From positions 3,162,001-3,226,000 of the forward strand of contig NZ_AP031500.1 of assembly GCF_042847215.1 (NCBI RefSeq): a stretch of 64,000 bases of DNA, in the 5' to 3' direction. The DNA is from Gilvimarinus japonicus. Lineage in GTDB: Bacteria; Pseudomonadota; Gammaproteobacteria; Pseudomonadales; Cellvibrionaceae. Each line of letters opens with the position of its first letter. The stretch's first letter is position 1. Under the pieces are notes generated by a model. That model had not been told where the DNA came from. It saw nothing but the letters and a program-made list of their open reading frames with translations, and ran no database searches. A program made the translations under genes and the position numbers. This document shows positions 8,948-17,589 of this stretch, one piece after another.

Positions 8948-9853
8948 ATGAAAATTGCCATTTTATCTCGCAACGCCAAACTCTATTCTACCCGTCGCTT
9001 AATAGAAGCCTGTAAAGAGCGCGGTCACGATCCTCATGTTATCGATATTCTAAAGTGCTATATGGACATCACCCCCTCCAAACCCGCCATCTGGTACCGC
9101 GGGCAAGAACTTGAAGGGTTTGATGCCATTATTCCACGGATCGGCGCATCGGTAACCCACTATGGATTGGCGGTGATCCGGCAGTTCGAGATGATGGGTG
9201 TGTATTGCCTAACTGAATCTGTGGCACTCGGTCGATCGCGAGACAAGTTGCGAGCCCTGCAGCTGCTATCGCGCAAAGGCGTGGGCATGCCTCGCACCAG
9301 CTTTGCCCACAATGTTCACAACACCAAAGAGCTTATTCAGTTAGTGGGTGGCGCCCCTCTCGTGGTTAAACTGTGTGAAGGCACCCAAGGCCGTGGCGTC
9401 GTTTTAGCCGAAACCGCCAAAGCTGCTGAGAGTGTGATTGAGGCGTTTCGTGAGTTGCGCGCTGAGTTTTTAGTGCAAGAGTTTATTAAAGAAGCCGGTG
9501 GTAGCGATATTCGCTGCTTAGTCATTGGCACTAAAATCATAGCCTCAATGCAACGCACCGCCCCCGATGGCGAATTCCGCTCAAACCTGCATCGCGGCGG
9601 CAGTGCGCAACTGGTTAAGCTGCGCCCGAACGAACGCACCACCGCCATTAAAGCGGCACAAACAATGGGCTTAAAAGTCGCGGGGGTGGATATTCTGCGC
9701 TCTTCACGCGGCCCCTTGATTATGGAGGTGAACTCCTCTCCCGGGCTTGAGGGTATCGAGGGCGCAACAAGTAAAGATGTCGCTACAGAGATCATCAAAT
9801 ACATCGAAGAAAATGCCCGCCCACACGCCAACCGCACCAAAGGCAAAGGTTAA
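8948..9853 (+). CDS. rimK: Ribosomal protein S6 glutamate ligase RimK
   Basis: RimK is an ATP-grasp ligase that adds glutamate residues to the C-terminus of ribosomal protein S6, altering translation; it can also make poly-alpha-glutamate in vitro. The protein begins KIAILSRNAKLYSTRRLIEA, has the ATP-grasp nucleotide-binding segment PLVVKLCEGTQGRGVVLAE and the catalytic C-terminal VDILRSSRGPLIMEVNSSPGLEG. At 301 residues it equals E. coli RimK. The ATG has an AGGA site six bases upstream. It lies between rimB and a desuccinylase/aspartoacylase family gene six bases downstream, so all three are likely co-transcribed. Confidence 0.94.
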   Translation: MKIAILSRNAKLYSTRRLIEACKERGHDPHVIDILKCYMDITPSKPAIWYRGQELEGFDAIIPRIGASVTHYGLAVIRQFEMMGVYCLTESVALGRSRDKLRALQLLSRKGVGMPRTSFAHNVHNTKELIQLVGGAPLVVKLCEGTQGRGVVLAETAKAAESVIEAFRELRAEFLVQEFIKEAGGSDIRCLVIGTKIIASMQRTAPDGEFRSNLHRGGSAQLVKLRPNERTTAIKAAQTMGLKVAGVDILRSSRGPLIMEVNSSPGLEGIEGATSKDVATEIIKYIEENARPHANRTKGKG

Positions 9854-9859
9854 TCCCCA

Positions 9860-10930
9860 ATGGCAGCAAACCATACCGTCACGATTGGTGGAGAGCAGGT
9901 TTTACCGGGGCAAACCAAGAGCATTGATATCCCGCTGGCGGCGATGTACACCCACACCGACGTGGGGCTAACGGTACATGTCATTAATGGTAAGCGTCCG
10001 GGCCCCTGCCTATTGCTAACCGCCGCCGTGCATGGTGATGAAATCAACGGGGTTGAGATTATTCGCCAGGTGCTCGGCAGCAAACAACTCAGCAAGCTGC
10101 GAGGCACTTTACTGGCCATCCCGGTGGTTAATGTGCACGGCTTTCTCAATCAATCGCGCTACTTACCCGACGGTCGCGACCTCAACCGCTGTTTTCCGGG
10201 CAGCCTAAAAGGTTCATTGGCCGGACGGGTCGCTTACACGTTAATTGATAAAATTCTCTGCCACGCCACCCATTGTATCGATTTGCATACCGGCGCTCGT
10301 CACCGCACCAATTTGCCGCAAATTCGAACCGATTTAAGTCAGTCCGAGACTCAAGAGTTGGCACTCGCGTTTGGTTCACCTGTTATCTTAGACGCCCAGC
10401 TGCGCGAGGGCTCGCTGCGCCAAGCGGCCGCCGACAGAGACATACCCTTTTTACTGTACGAAGCCGGCGAGGCTTTACGATTTGATGAGTTTAGCATTCG
10501 TGCCGGCACGCGCGGCGTCATTAACATCATGCGTGAACTGAACATGCTGCCACGCAAAGTTAGGCCTGCCAAGCCGACCACGGTTACCATCGCCGATGAC
10601 AGCCGCTGGGTGCGTGCGCCCAACAGTGGCGTTATGCGCACCATGGTTCGCTTAGGTGCCAGAGTAAAGAAAGGCACCGTGCTTGCGTATATCTCCGATC
10701 CGGTAGGCTTAGGGCAGAAGGCGGTACTGGCGCCGGCCGAATCCATTGTTATCGGCTTAACCAATTTACCTCTGGTACACGAGGGTGAAGCTTTGTTTCA
10801 TCTGGCCAATTACAGCAAAAAAATACATCAAGTCGCCAATCAGGTAGCCACATTCCACGATACCTTCGGTAGCTCTGGCGACGAGGAAGAACCATTTTTT
10901 ATCGGCCAGGATGACTCACTGGAAGACTAA
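9860..10930 (+). CDS. Succinylglutamate desuccinylase/aspartoacylase family hydrolase
   Basis: This 356-residue protein is a zinc-dependent M14-type amidohydrolase of the AstE/aspartoacylase family. The zinc-binding HGDEINGVEI motif is at about residues 58-67, the substrate arginine region GRDLNRCFPG follows, then the third zinc ligand in IDLHTGARHR and a probable catalytic glutamate in LYEAGEALRF. The C-terminal region has the beta-rich barrel-like domain of this subfamily. Members cleave N-acyl amino acids, but the substrate here is unknown. Being directly behind rimK suggests, by inference, a role with glutamyl or N-acyl-glutamyl groups. The arrangement with rimK recurs in marine gammaproteobacteria to my recollection. 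Confidence 0.85.
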   Translation: MAANHTVTIGGEQVLPGQTKSIDIPLAAMYTHTDVGLTVHVINGKRPGPCLLLTAAVHGDEINGVEIIRQVLGSKQLSKLRGTLLAIPVVNVHGFLNQSRYLPDGRDLNRCFPGSLKGSLAGRVAYTLIDKILCHATHCIDLHTGARHRTNLPQIRTDLSQSETQELALAFGSPVILDAQLREGSLRQAAADRDIPFLLYEAGEALRFDEFSIRAGTRGVINIMRELNMLPRKVRPAKPTTVTIADDSRWVRAPNSGVMRTMVRLGARVKKGTVLAYISDPVGLGQKAVLAPAESIVIGLTNLPLVHEGEALFHLANYSKKIHQVANQVATFHDTFGSSGDEEEPFFIGQDDSLED

Positions 10931-10948
10931 CCACGACGCTGGTCGCCA

Positions 10949-13207
10949 TTAGGCCAGCCCCTTTAAAGACACTACATTTGCGTTAAACGAAAACTCACCG
11001 CTGGCGGTAAAATGCTCGGCAAAACTTTCGCGCGCCATGGGTTTAGCGTAAAAATACCCCTGCGCTTGATCGCATCCTTGTTCACGCAGCCAGTCGGCTT
11101 GCTCAACCTGCTCGACACCCTCTGCCACTACGGTTAACTGCATGTTGTGGGCTAAGGCAATAATCGACTTGGCAATAGCCGCATCATTCATGTCGAGCGG
11201 CAAGTCGTGAATAAAGCTGCTGTCAATTTTTAGCTTATCAATGGGGAAACGCTTTAAGTAGGCAAGAGATGAATAACCCGTCCCAAAGTCATCAATAGAG
11301 AGCGACAACCCCATTTGATGCAACTGATTGAGCTGATTGATCGCTTCACCGGCGTGCTCCATGGCGCAGCTTTCGGTAATTTCCAACTCTAAATACTCAG
11401 CCGGCAATCCGGTTTCGCGTAAAATCGTTGCAACCTTTCCTGGAAAGTCGCGCTGGCGAAATTGTCGGGTCGATAAATTAACGGCTATTTTCGGGACTCT
11501 TTGGCCGGCATCAATCCATGCTTTTTGTTGTCGGCAGGCGGCGCCCAACACCCACTCTCCAAGTGGCACAATTAAACCGGTTTCTTCTGCCAGAGGAATA
11601 AAGTGGGCGGGTGACACCAAGCCGCGCTCTGGATGCTGCCAACGCACCAGCGCCTCAACCCCTGTCAGCTGGCCGGTATTAAAATCAATTTGGGGTTGAT
11701 AGTGTAAAGTTAACTGCTCCAGCTCGATTCCGCGGCGCAGGTCGTTTTCTAGCAACAGGTAATTAACGGCCGAAGCGCTCATGCCCGTGGCGTAAAACTG
11801 GCAGTTGTTCTTGCCCGCCTCTTTCGCCTTGTACATGGCGATGTCCGCGTTTTTTAATAACTCGTCAGTCGCCTCGCCGTCATCGGGGTAAACACTAATA
11901 CCTATGCTGGCGGTTATCGAGATCTCGTGGCCGGAAACCTCAATCGGCCGCGCTAGCTGCACCAACAGTTTATTGGCGATAAACCGAACATCTTCAATGT
12001 CGTGGACACCTTCAAGCACCACCACGAACTCATCCCCGCCGAGTCTGGCAACCGTGTCCATATCCCGCACACCTTCATTCAGGCGCCCGGCAATGGCCTT
12101 TAGCAACACGTCCCCGGCATCGTGTCCGAGACTGTCGTTAATGATTTTAAAGCGGTCTACGTCTAGCAGCATCAAGGCCAGCTTACTGCCAGCTCGCGCC
12201 GATCGCGCTAAACCATGCGAAATACGATCGTAGAAGAGCGAGCGGTTCGGCAGAGAGGTCAAGGCATCGTGAAACGCCATATAATTCAGCCTAGACTGCT
12301 GCTCGCGAAGCGCGCTTTCGGCGAGCTTTCGATCCGACACATCGGTACAAATCGTACACACGCCAAACACTTCGCCGCTGCGATCACTAAGGGGAAACTT
12401 CACTACCAAGTAGGTGTGCACGCTGCCGTCTTTATGGGGCAAGTCCACCTCAGTCTCATAGGGGCGGCCTTTATCTAACGCCGCGGCCTCGACGTTTTTT
12501 AACGACTCAACCAGTTGCGCGGGATAAATATCCTGGGCTTTTTTACCCACAAGCGACTCATCCCCAATGTTGGCCAACTGTTTGTAATGCTCGCTCGCCA
12601 TCACCACGTTGCCATTTAAATCTTTAACCGCGATCAACGCCGGGGAATAACGCAAAATGGCATTCAGGTAGGTTTCACTGGCCCACAGAGCGCGTTCGGC
12701 ATCATTGTTGCGCTCGGACTGCAGCGCCAGACTGCGCATATCCGCAATTTGCCGCACCATCAACGCACTAATCAACCACACAGGCTCAAGCGCTGTCACA
12801 CTTTCACGCAAAACGCGCTCATCGCCCCTACACTCTAGGTAAAATGCCGCCGCAGGTGCATCAATAGCTTCTACCGGGATGATAGCGCAGCTAATATCAG
12901 GGCCACCTGTTCCGTATTGGTTTTGCTGCGCAGCAAAGCTACGGGCAATAAAATCGGTAGGAAAATTATTAAGCTGGGACAAAGGGGTGTTAATAGAGTG
13001 CGTATTAGGCGCGTTATCGCCCGCGGCCAGCGCAACAGCATCGACTTGTAACTCACCTTCACAATCGAGCAAAAGGGCTGCACGAATCACGCCCGGGCGT
13101 GCAGCAACCAGCCCCACCAGACGTTGAGCGATCTGCTTATGATTGAGCCGTTTAAAAAGAGTCTGATACTTTCTAATCAGCTCGACGGCACTGAGTTTGT
13201 GTTGCAT
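10949..13207 (-). CDS. PAS-GGDEF-EAL cyclic-di-GMP signalling protein
   Basis: The protein has an N-terminal region of about 170 residues of unknown type, a PAS domain (ALIAVKDLNGNVVMAS, then VCTICTDVSDRK), a GGDEF domain and a C-terminal EAL domain. GGDEF is intact, with an RDMD I-site five residues before it. The EAL domain keeps GVEALVRWQHPERG and the DDFGTGYSS loop needed for phosphodiesterase activity, so both activities are possible. The longest frame starts at TTG 13219; the ATG at 13207 (MQHKLSAVELI) is preferred. No signal peptide or membrane helix is evident, so it is probably cytosolic. It converges on the rim operon with 18 bases between stops; functionally it could play the RimA-like part, but that is a guess. 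Confidence 0.88.
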   Translation of the reverse strand: MQHKLSAVELIRKYQTLFKRLNHKQIAQRLVGLVAARPGVIRAALLLDCEGELQVDAVALAAGDNAPNTHSINTPLSQLNNFPTDFIARSFAAQQNQYGTGGPDISCAIIPVEAIDAPAAAFYLECRGDERVLRESVTALEPVWLISALMVRQIADMRSLALQSERNNDAERALWASETYLNAILRYSPALIAVKDLNGNVVMASEHYKQLANIGDESLVGKKAQDIYPAQLVESLKNVEAAALDKGRPYETEVDLPHKDGSVHTYLVVKFPLSDRSGEVFGVCTICTDVSDRKLAESALREQQSRLNYMAFHDALTSLPNRSLFYDRISHGLARSARAGSKLALMLLDVDRFKIINDSLGHDAGDVLLKAIAGRLNEGVRDMDTVARLGGDEFVVVLEGVHDIEDVRFIANKLLVQLARPIEVSGHEISITASIGISVYPDDGEATDELLKNADIAMYKAKEAGKNNCQFYATGMSASAVNYLLLENDLRRGIELEQLTLHYQPQIDFNTGQLTGVEALVRWQHPERGLVSPAHFIPLAEETGLIVPLGEWVLGAACRQQKAWIDAGQRVPKIAVNLSTRQFRQRDFPGKVATILRETGLPAEYLELEITESCAMEHAGEAINQLNQLHQMGLSLSIDDFGTGYSSLAYLKRFPIDKLKIDSSFIHDLPLDMNDAAIAKSIIALAHNMQLTVVAEGVEQVEQADWLREQGCDQAQGYFYAKPMARESFAEHFTASGEFSFNANVVSLKGLA

Positions 13208-13473
13208 AACATTCCACAAGAGACGTAACGATTCACATAGCGGTTAACACCCCTGATTATAGGAGTGAATACAGACGCTATCATGCCCTGTGGTGAAACC
13301 GGTTAACTATTTAACTCGGTTACCCCCTAGCCCGCCCCTTATACGCGTAACAGAGCGTTAAGAGATCGTTTAATAACTTCAATTTATTAGAATATAACCG
13401 CGGGTGCAAGCGCTAAGACGGTGTACGCCTCATAAACGTCGTCGCAAGCCACCTTCACCTAAGCCTTGTGGCA

Positions 13474-14541
13474 TTAAGCGCCTTTTAGCAGCGACTCTAC
13501 TACAGCCAATAAAGTGTCTATCTGCTCGTCTGTACCCACGGTAATACGCAAATAATCGCTGATGCGCTCGCGGTTAAAATAGCGCACCAAAATTTTGTGC
13601 TCGCGCAACTGCGCCGCCAACGTCTCGGCCGACACAGCGGCGGGCGGTTTAGCAAAGATAAAGTTGGCCTGTGAAGGCAGTACAGTAAAGCCCAGCGCCT
13701 CAAGCCTACTTGTCATCCGGTCGCGGGTCGCCACCACCTTGGCGCAACTGGCCTTAAAGTAGTCATCGTCTTGTATTGCCGCCGTAGCAGCACGCTGTGC
13801 CAAGCGATCCAGCGGGTATGAGTTAAATGAGTTTTTTACACGCTCCAGACCCTCAATTAAGCTCCGCTGCCCCAAGGCAAACCCAACTCGCATACCCGCC
13901 AAGGCGCGCGACTTAGAAAAGGTTTGCACCACCAATACATTGTCATAGCGTGACACTAAGCTCGCGGCGCTCTCGCCGCCAAAATCTATATAAGCCTCAT
14001 CCACTACCACCAGAGTATCGGGGCGTGCTTTTAGTAACTGCTCGATCTCATCCAGCGCCACCCCCATACCGGTGGGTGCGTTGGGGTTGGGGAAAATAAT
14101 GCCGGCCGCTTCAGTGGAATAATCCGCAAGCGCCAAGCTAAAGTCCTCCCGCAGCGGAATCGTTTTAGCGGGCACACCAAATAATTGGCAATAAACGGGG
14201 TAAAAGCTGTAGCTGATATCGGGGTAAAGCACTGTGCCGCGCCCCTGTAGAAACGCCATAAACAACTGGGCCAACACTTCATCAGAGCCATTACCCACAA
14301 ACACTTGACCAACATCAAGCTGGTAGTAGTCGGCCAGTGCCTGACTCAGCTCAGAGGCGTTGGGGTCCGGGTACAAGCGCAGCTGATCAACAGCGTCACG
14401 ATCGATGGTTTTTGCCACCTCTGGCGATGGCGGGTAAGGACTCTCATTGGTGTTGAGCTTGATCAGCCCCGCTATTTTAGGCTGCTCGCCCGGCACATAG
14501 GGCTCAATCTCACGAACGACATCGCTCCAGAACTTAGACAT
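13474..14541 (-). CDS. hisC: Histidinol-phosphate aminotransferase
   Basis: HisC converts imidazole acetol phosphate and glutamate to histidinol phosphate in histidine synthesis, using PLP. Signatures: LNTNESPYPPSPEV near the N-terminus, FVGNGSDEVLAQLF, VDEAYIDFGG and the PLP-lysine segment QTFSKSRALAGMRVGFALG. The length of 355 residues is standard. The ATG has GGAG five bases upstream. It stands outside a his operon, behind pgeF on the same strand with a gap of about 70 bases, so it may share that transcript. Family paralogues (HisC2-like) also act on aromatic amino acids, so substrate is likely but not proven. Confidence 0.9.
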   Translation of the reverse strand: MSKFWSDVVREIEPYVPGEQPKIAGLIKLNTNESPYPPSPEVAKTIDRDAVDQLRLYPDPNASELSQALADYYQLDVGQVFVGNGSDEVLAQLFMAFLQGRGTVLYPDISYSFYPVYCQLFGVPAKTIPLREDFSLALADYSTEAAGIIFPNPNAPTGMGVALDEIEQLLKARPDTLVVVDEAYIDFGGESAASLVSRYDNVLVVQTFSKSRALAGMRVGFALGQRSLIEGLERVKNSFNSYPLDRLAQRAATAAIQDDDYFKASCAKVVATRDRMTSRLEALGFTVLPSQANFIFAKPPAAVSAETLAAQLREHKILVRYFNRERISDYLRITVGTDEQIDTLLAVVESLLKGA

Positions 14542-14610
14542 TGCTGCTCCGCGCTTAAAAGTCGCGATTATATCAGAGCCACCGGGCCGTTACGCTTGAT
14601 ATTACTACCG

Positions 14611-15387
14611 TTAGGAGCTCGCCAACCAAATAATGCTCGCCATTCGGCCACTGGTATCGCCGTCACGTCGGTAAGAGTAAAAGCGCTCCGCATCGTTATA
14701 GGTGCATATTCCGCCGCCGTAGACCGAGCTTACGCCACACTCGGACAATGCCGCGCGCGCCAATTGAAATAAGTCGGCGTAAAAATGCAGAGGGCGATTT
14801 CCTGGCCGTATGGCGGCGGCAATGGCATCGCTGTGTGTAACGCTGCCAGCCGTATCAAAAAAAGCCTCTAGCACATCGACGCCCACCTCAAAGTGATCCG
14901 CCGAAATCGCGGGGCCCAGCCACGCCATTATTTGATCGGGCGGCGCCTTAAAGCGCGCCACTGCACGCGGCACTATACCCGCCGCCAGTGATCGCCAGCC
15001 GGCGTGAATCGCCGCCACTTGGGTGCCTTGGCGGTCGCACAACAGGATAGGCAAGCAGTCAGCGGTTAATACAGCGCAAGGCAAACCACGCTGCATCGTC
15101 ACCGCGCCATCGGCGGTACGCACACGGTCGTCGTTTTCAGCCTCAACCACTTTAATCCCATGCACCTGCTCGAGCCATTGGGGCTCGGCGCTTAAGGCCA
15201 GCTCAGCGCATAACTGTTGACGGTTAGACAAAACCGAAGCGCTATCATCGCCAACGTGAGCGGCGAGGTTGAAACTCGAATAGCCCCCTTCACTGCTGCC
15301 GCCACACCGTGTACTAACAGCGGCCTTCACCGATGCCGGCGCGGGCCACTCTGGCACGAGGTAATGCTCTGGAATCCAATTACTCAT
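14611..15387 (-). CDS. pgeF: Peptidoglycan editing factor PgeF (YfiH/laccase-domain)
   Basis: This protein belongs to the YfiH/LACC1 family, a multicopper-like fold also described as purine nucleoside phosphorylase-like and, in E. coli, as an enzyme preventing misincorporation into peptidoglycan stem peptides. Conserved metal-site motifs are visible: AVLTADCLPILLCDR, VAAIHAGWRSLAAGIV and GPAISADHFEVG, with FYSYRRDGDTSGRMASIIWL at the C-terminus. The longest frame begins at 15477, but the ATG at 15387 (MSNWIPEHYL) overlaps the rluD stop by eight bases and gives the normal length of about 258 residues. The rluD-pgeF pair divergent from bamD is conserved in gammaproteobacteria. Confidence 0.92.
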   Translation of the reverse strand: MSNWIPEHYLVPEWPAPASVKAAVSTRCGGSSEGGYSSFNLAAHVGDDSASVLSNRQQLCAELALSAEPQWLEQVHGIKVVEAENDDRVRTADGAVTMQRGLPCAVLTADCLPILLCDRQGTQVAAIHAGWRSLAAGIVPRAVARFKAPPDQIMAWLGPAISADHFEVGVDVLEAFFDTAGSVTHSDAIAAAIRPGNRPLHFYADLFQLARAALSECGVSSVYGGGICTYNDAERFYSYRRDGDTSGRMASIIWLASS

Positions 15388-16333
15388 CGGGATTGTGTAG
15401 CGCGTGTAGCAGCTGCGCCATATCCTCGGGTAAAGGTGCTTGCCACTGCATGTACTCTCCGGTAACGGGATGATCAAGCCCCAATTGCGCAGCGTGCAGT
15501 GCCTGACGGGGAAAATCCCGCAAAGTTGTCGCGAGCTCGCGCGCTAACGTATGCAGCTTGCTGGGCCGTTTACCATACACCGGATCGCCCAATAAGGGGT
15601 GACGGATATGCGCCATATGAACCCGAATCTGATGGGTGCGACCGGTTTCAAGCTTTAATCGTAAATGGCTGTAGCCACTCAGACGCGCCAGCAGCCGATA
15701 GTGAGTCACCGCCTCTTTACCACCATGAGTCACCACCGCCATTTGCTTGCGCAACCGTGGGTGTCGGTTAATAGGTGCGTCGACTTTTCCGCCACCGGTC
15801 ATATCGCCGCAAGCCAGCGCCTCGTATTCGCGGCTGACCGTACGTGCTTGCAGTTGCGCCACCAAGTTGGCATGAGCGGGCAACGTTTTCGCCACCACCA
15901 TCAAGCCGCTAGTGTCTTTATCCAGCCGGTGCACAATACCAGCGCGGGGTAAATTTGCTTGCGGGGGGCAGTAATGCAATAGCGCATTGACCAGTGTCCC
16001 GCTGTAATTGCCGGCGGCCGGATGCACCACCATGCCGGCGGGCTTATTAATCACCATTAGGCTTTCGTCTTCAAAAACGATGTCGAGAGGAATCTCTTCG
16101 GGGAGCCACTCGCCTTCGGGGGTCAGTTCGGCCTCAAGCTGCACCCGTTCGCCCCCCAATAATTTGTGCCGCGGGCGCACTTGGCAACCATCGACGGTTA
16201 ACTGCCCAGCTTTAACCCAGCTTTGCAGGCGCGCCCTGGAATAATCAGGGAACAAGGTTGCCGCCGCTTGGTCTAAGCGCAGCCCGTGCATCTGTGCCGG
16301 TACGATGGCACTGTGTTCTATGGTTTCGGTCAT
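15380..16333 (-). CDS. rluD: 23S rRNA pseudouridine(1911/1915/1917) synthase
   Basis: RluD isomerises three uridines in helix 69 of 23S rRNA to pseudouridine, important for 50S maturation. It has an N-terminal S4 RNA-binding domain (RLDQAAATLFPDYSRARLQSW) and the catalytic motif HRLDKDTSGLMVVAKT with the active-site aspartate. The late motif LETGRTHQIRVHMAHI is also present. The longest frame begins with a TTG at 16339; the ATG at 16333 (MTETIEHS) is preferred and gives 317 residues. pgeF overlaps its 3' end. bamD starts divergently about 255 bases away. Confidence 0.95.
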   Translation of the reverse strand: MTETIEHSAIVPAQMHGLRLDQAAATLFPDYSRARLQSWVKAGQLTVDGCQVRPRHKLLGGERVQLEAELTPEGEWLPEEIPLDIVFEDESLMVINKPAGMVVHPAAGNYSGTLVNALLHYCPPQANLPRAGIVHRLDKDTSGLMVVAKTLPAHANLVAQLQARTVSREYEALACGDMTGGGKVDAPINRHPRLRKQMAVVTHGGKEAVTHYRLLARLSGYSHLRLKLETGRTHQIRVHMAHIRHPLLGDPVYGKRPSKLHTLARELATTLRDFPRQALHAAQLGLDHPVTGEYMQWQAPLPEDMAQLLHALHNPDE

Positions 16334-16588
16334 TCCCAACCTGGCTCCCAGTTTACGGATCTGGTCGCACCCTGCCTGCTTTGGCTTGGGCGTCGACTGT
16401 GTTTAAATAGCGGGCTTGGAGACTGTAGAAAAACGACTAGCTCGGCCTCCAGACAGTAAAATTAAGCTCAAATGCGCACTTATCGAGTATAAACGACGCA
16501 TTTTCGCTTACTTTTCCGTCCGGCTTTTGCTCGGAACGTTTTAAAACAACCCTCTTAGTGCCCACTGGCGCTGCGATGATAACGAATT

Positions 16589-17506
16589 ATGAGTTGTAAC
16601 CCTATGCGAGCCCTAGTTTTTTTAATTGCCGGTCTTTTTTTGGTCCTGCTCAGTGCGTGTTCTTCAAATGAGCAACAGGACTTCACCTCGGAGTCCGATT
16701 TGTATGAATCGGCCCAAGAGCAGCTTGAGCGCTCCCGCTGGGAGAGCGCCATCCGCTCTTTACAGCTGCTGGAGGAGCATTTTCCCTTTGGCAAATATGC
16801 CGAGCAAGCGCAACTTGAGCTGATTTACGCCCATTTCAGCTCAGGCGAACCCGACGCGGCTACCGCCTCGGCCGATCGTTTTATTCGTCTGCACCCGCAA
16901 CACCGCAATGTTGATTACGCCTATTATATGAAAGGCTTGGCGGCTTACAGCAAAGACGAGAACTTTCTGTCACAGATCATGCCACTCGATCAGACCCAGC
17001 GCGACCCCGGCGCCGCCCGAGAGTCTCTGAGTTATTTTACCCAGTTACTCAACCGCTACCCTGATAGCCCCTACGCCACCGATGCTAAAAAACGCATGCT
17101 TTACTTGCGCAACCGCCTGGCTCGCTACGAGATTCACGTTGCCAACTATTATTTCAAGCGTGGGGCGTATCTCGCATCAATCAATCGCGGTAAGTACGTG
17201 CTAGAAAACTACCAAGAGACGCCCGCCGTACCCGACGCGCTAGCGGTTATGGTGCAAGGTTACCATTTGCTGGAAATGGACGAGCTATCGGATCGAACAC
17301 TGGCCGTTTTGCGCTTAAACTATCCGGACCATCCGGCCTTTAATAAAAGCGGCGAGTTTGACTTTCAGCATGGCGACGTTAGTGGCGAGCGCTCTTGGCT
17401 CAGCATGGTCACCTTTGGGTTGTTTGATAAGCGCGACCCGCGCGGCTTTGATTCACGCCGGGTCTACGACCCTCAGTACCAAGACGCACCGCGTGCGACT
17501 CAGTAA
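16589..17506 (+). CDS. bamD: Outer membrane assembly lipoprotein BamD
   Basis: BamD is the essential lipoprotein of the BAM complex that folds outer-membrane proteins. The N-terminus is a lipoprotein signal, ending in the lipobox LLSAC with the lipidated Cys near residue 24 (counting from the ATG at 16589). Five TPR-like repeats follow (YESAQEQLERSRWESAIRSL and similar), as expected for ComL/YfiO proteins. The length of 305 residues is slightly longer than E. coli BamD (245) because of a C-terminal extension. A second ATG at 16604 is possible. It is followed by a strong terminator shared with nadE. Confidence 0.94.
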   Translation: MSCNPMRALVFLIAGLFLVLLSACSSNEQQDFTSESDLYESAQEQLERSRWESAIRSLQLLEEHFPFGKYAEQAQLELIYAHFSSGEPDAATASADRFIRLHPQHRNVDYAYYMKGLAAYSKDENFLSQIMPLDQTQRDPGAARESLSYFTQLLNRYPDSPYATDAKKRMLYLRNRLARYEIHVANYYFKRGAYLASINRGKYVLENYQETPAVPDALAVMVQGYHLLEMDELSDRTLAVLRLNYPDHPAFNKSGEFDFQHGDVSGERSWLSMVTFGLFDKRDPRGFDSRRVYDPQYQDAPRATQ

Positions 17507-17523
17507 CACCCCGACAAACGCAT

Positions 17524-17563
17524 AAAAAGGGCGGCACGTTACTTGAACGTGTCGCCCTTTTTT
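17524..17563. terminator. Bidirectional Rho-independent terminator between bamD and nadE
   Basis: A 17-bp stem (AAAAAGGGCGGCACGTT paired with AACGTGTCGCCCTTTTT, one G-U pair) with a five-base ACTTG loop lies between the convergent stops of bamD and nadE. It is followed by T residues on the plus strand and, by symmetry of the A/T ends, on the minus strand too, so it can end transcription from both sides. Confidence 0.92.
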
Positions 17564-17589
17564 ATGGCCGCGATTTTATTACCCAGCGG

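Noticed and set aside
14305..14772. 155-codon open frame on the plus strand opposite hisC/pgeF
   Set aside because: It is antisense to two well-identified genes and shows no family features; such shadows are common at this base composition.
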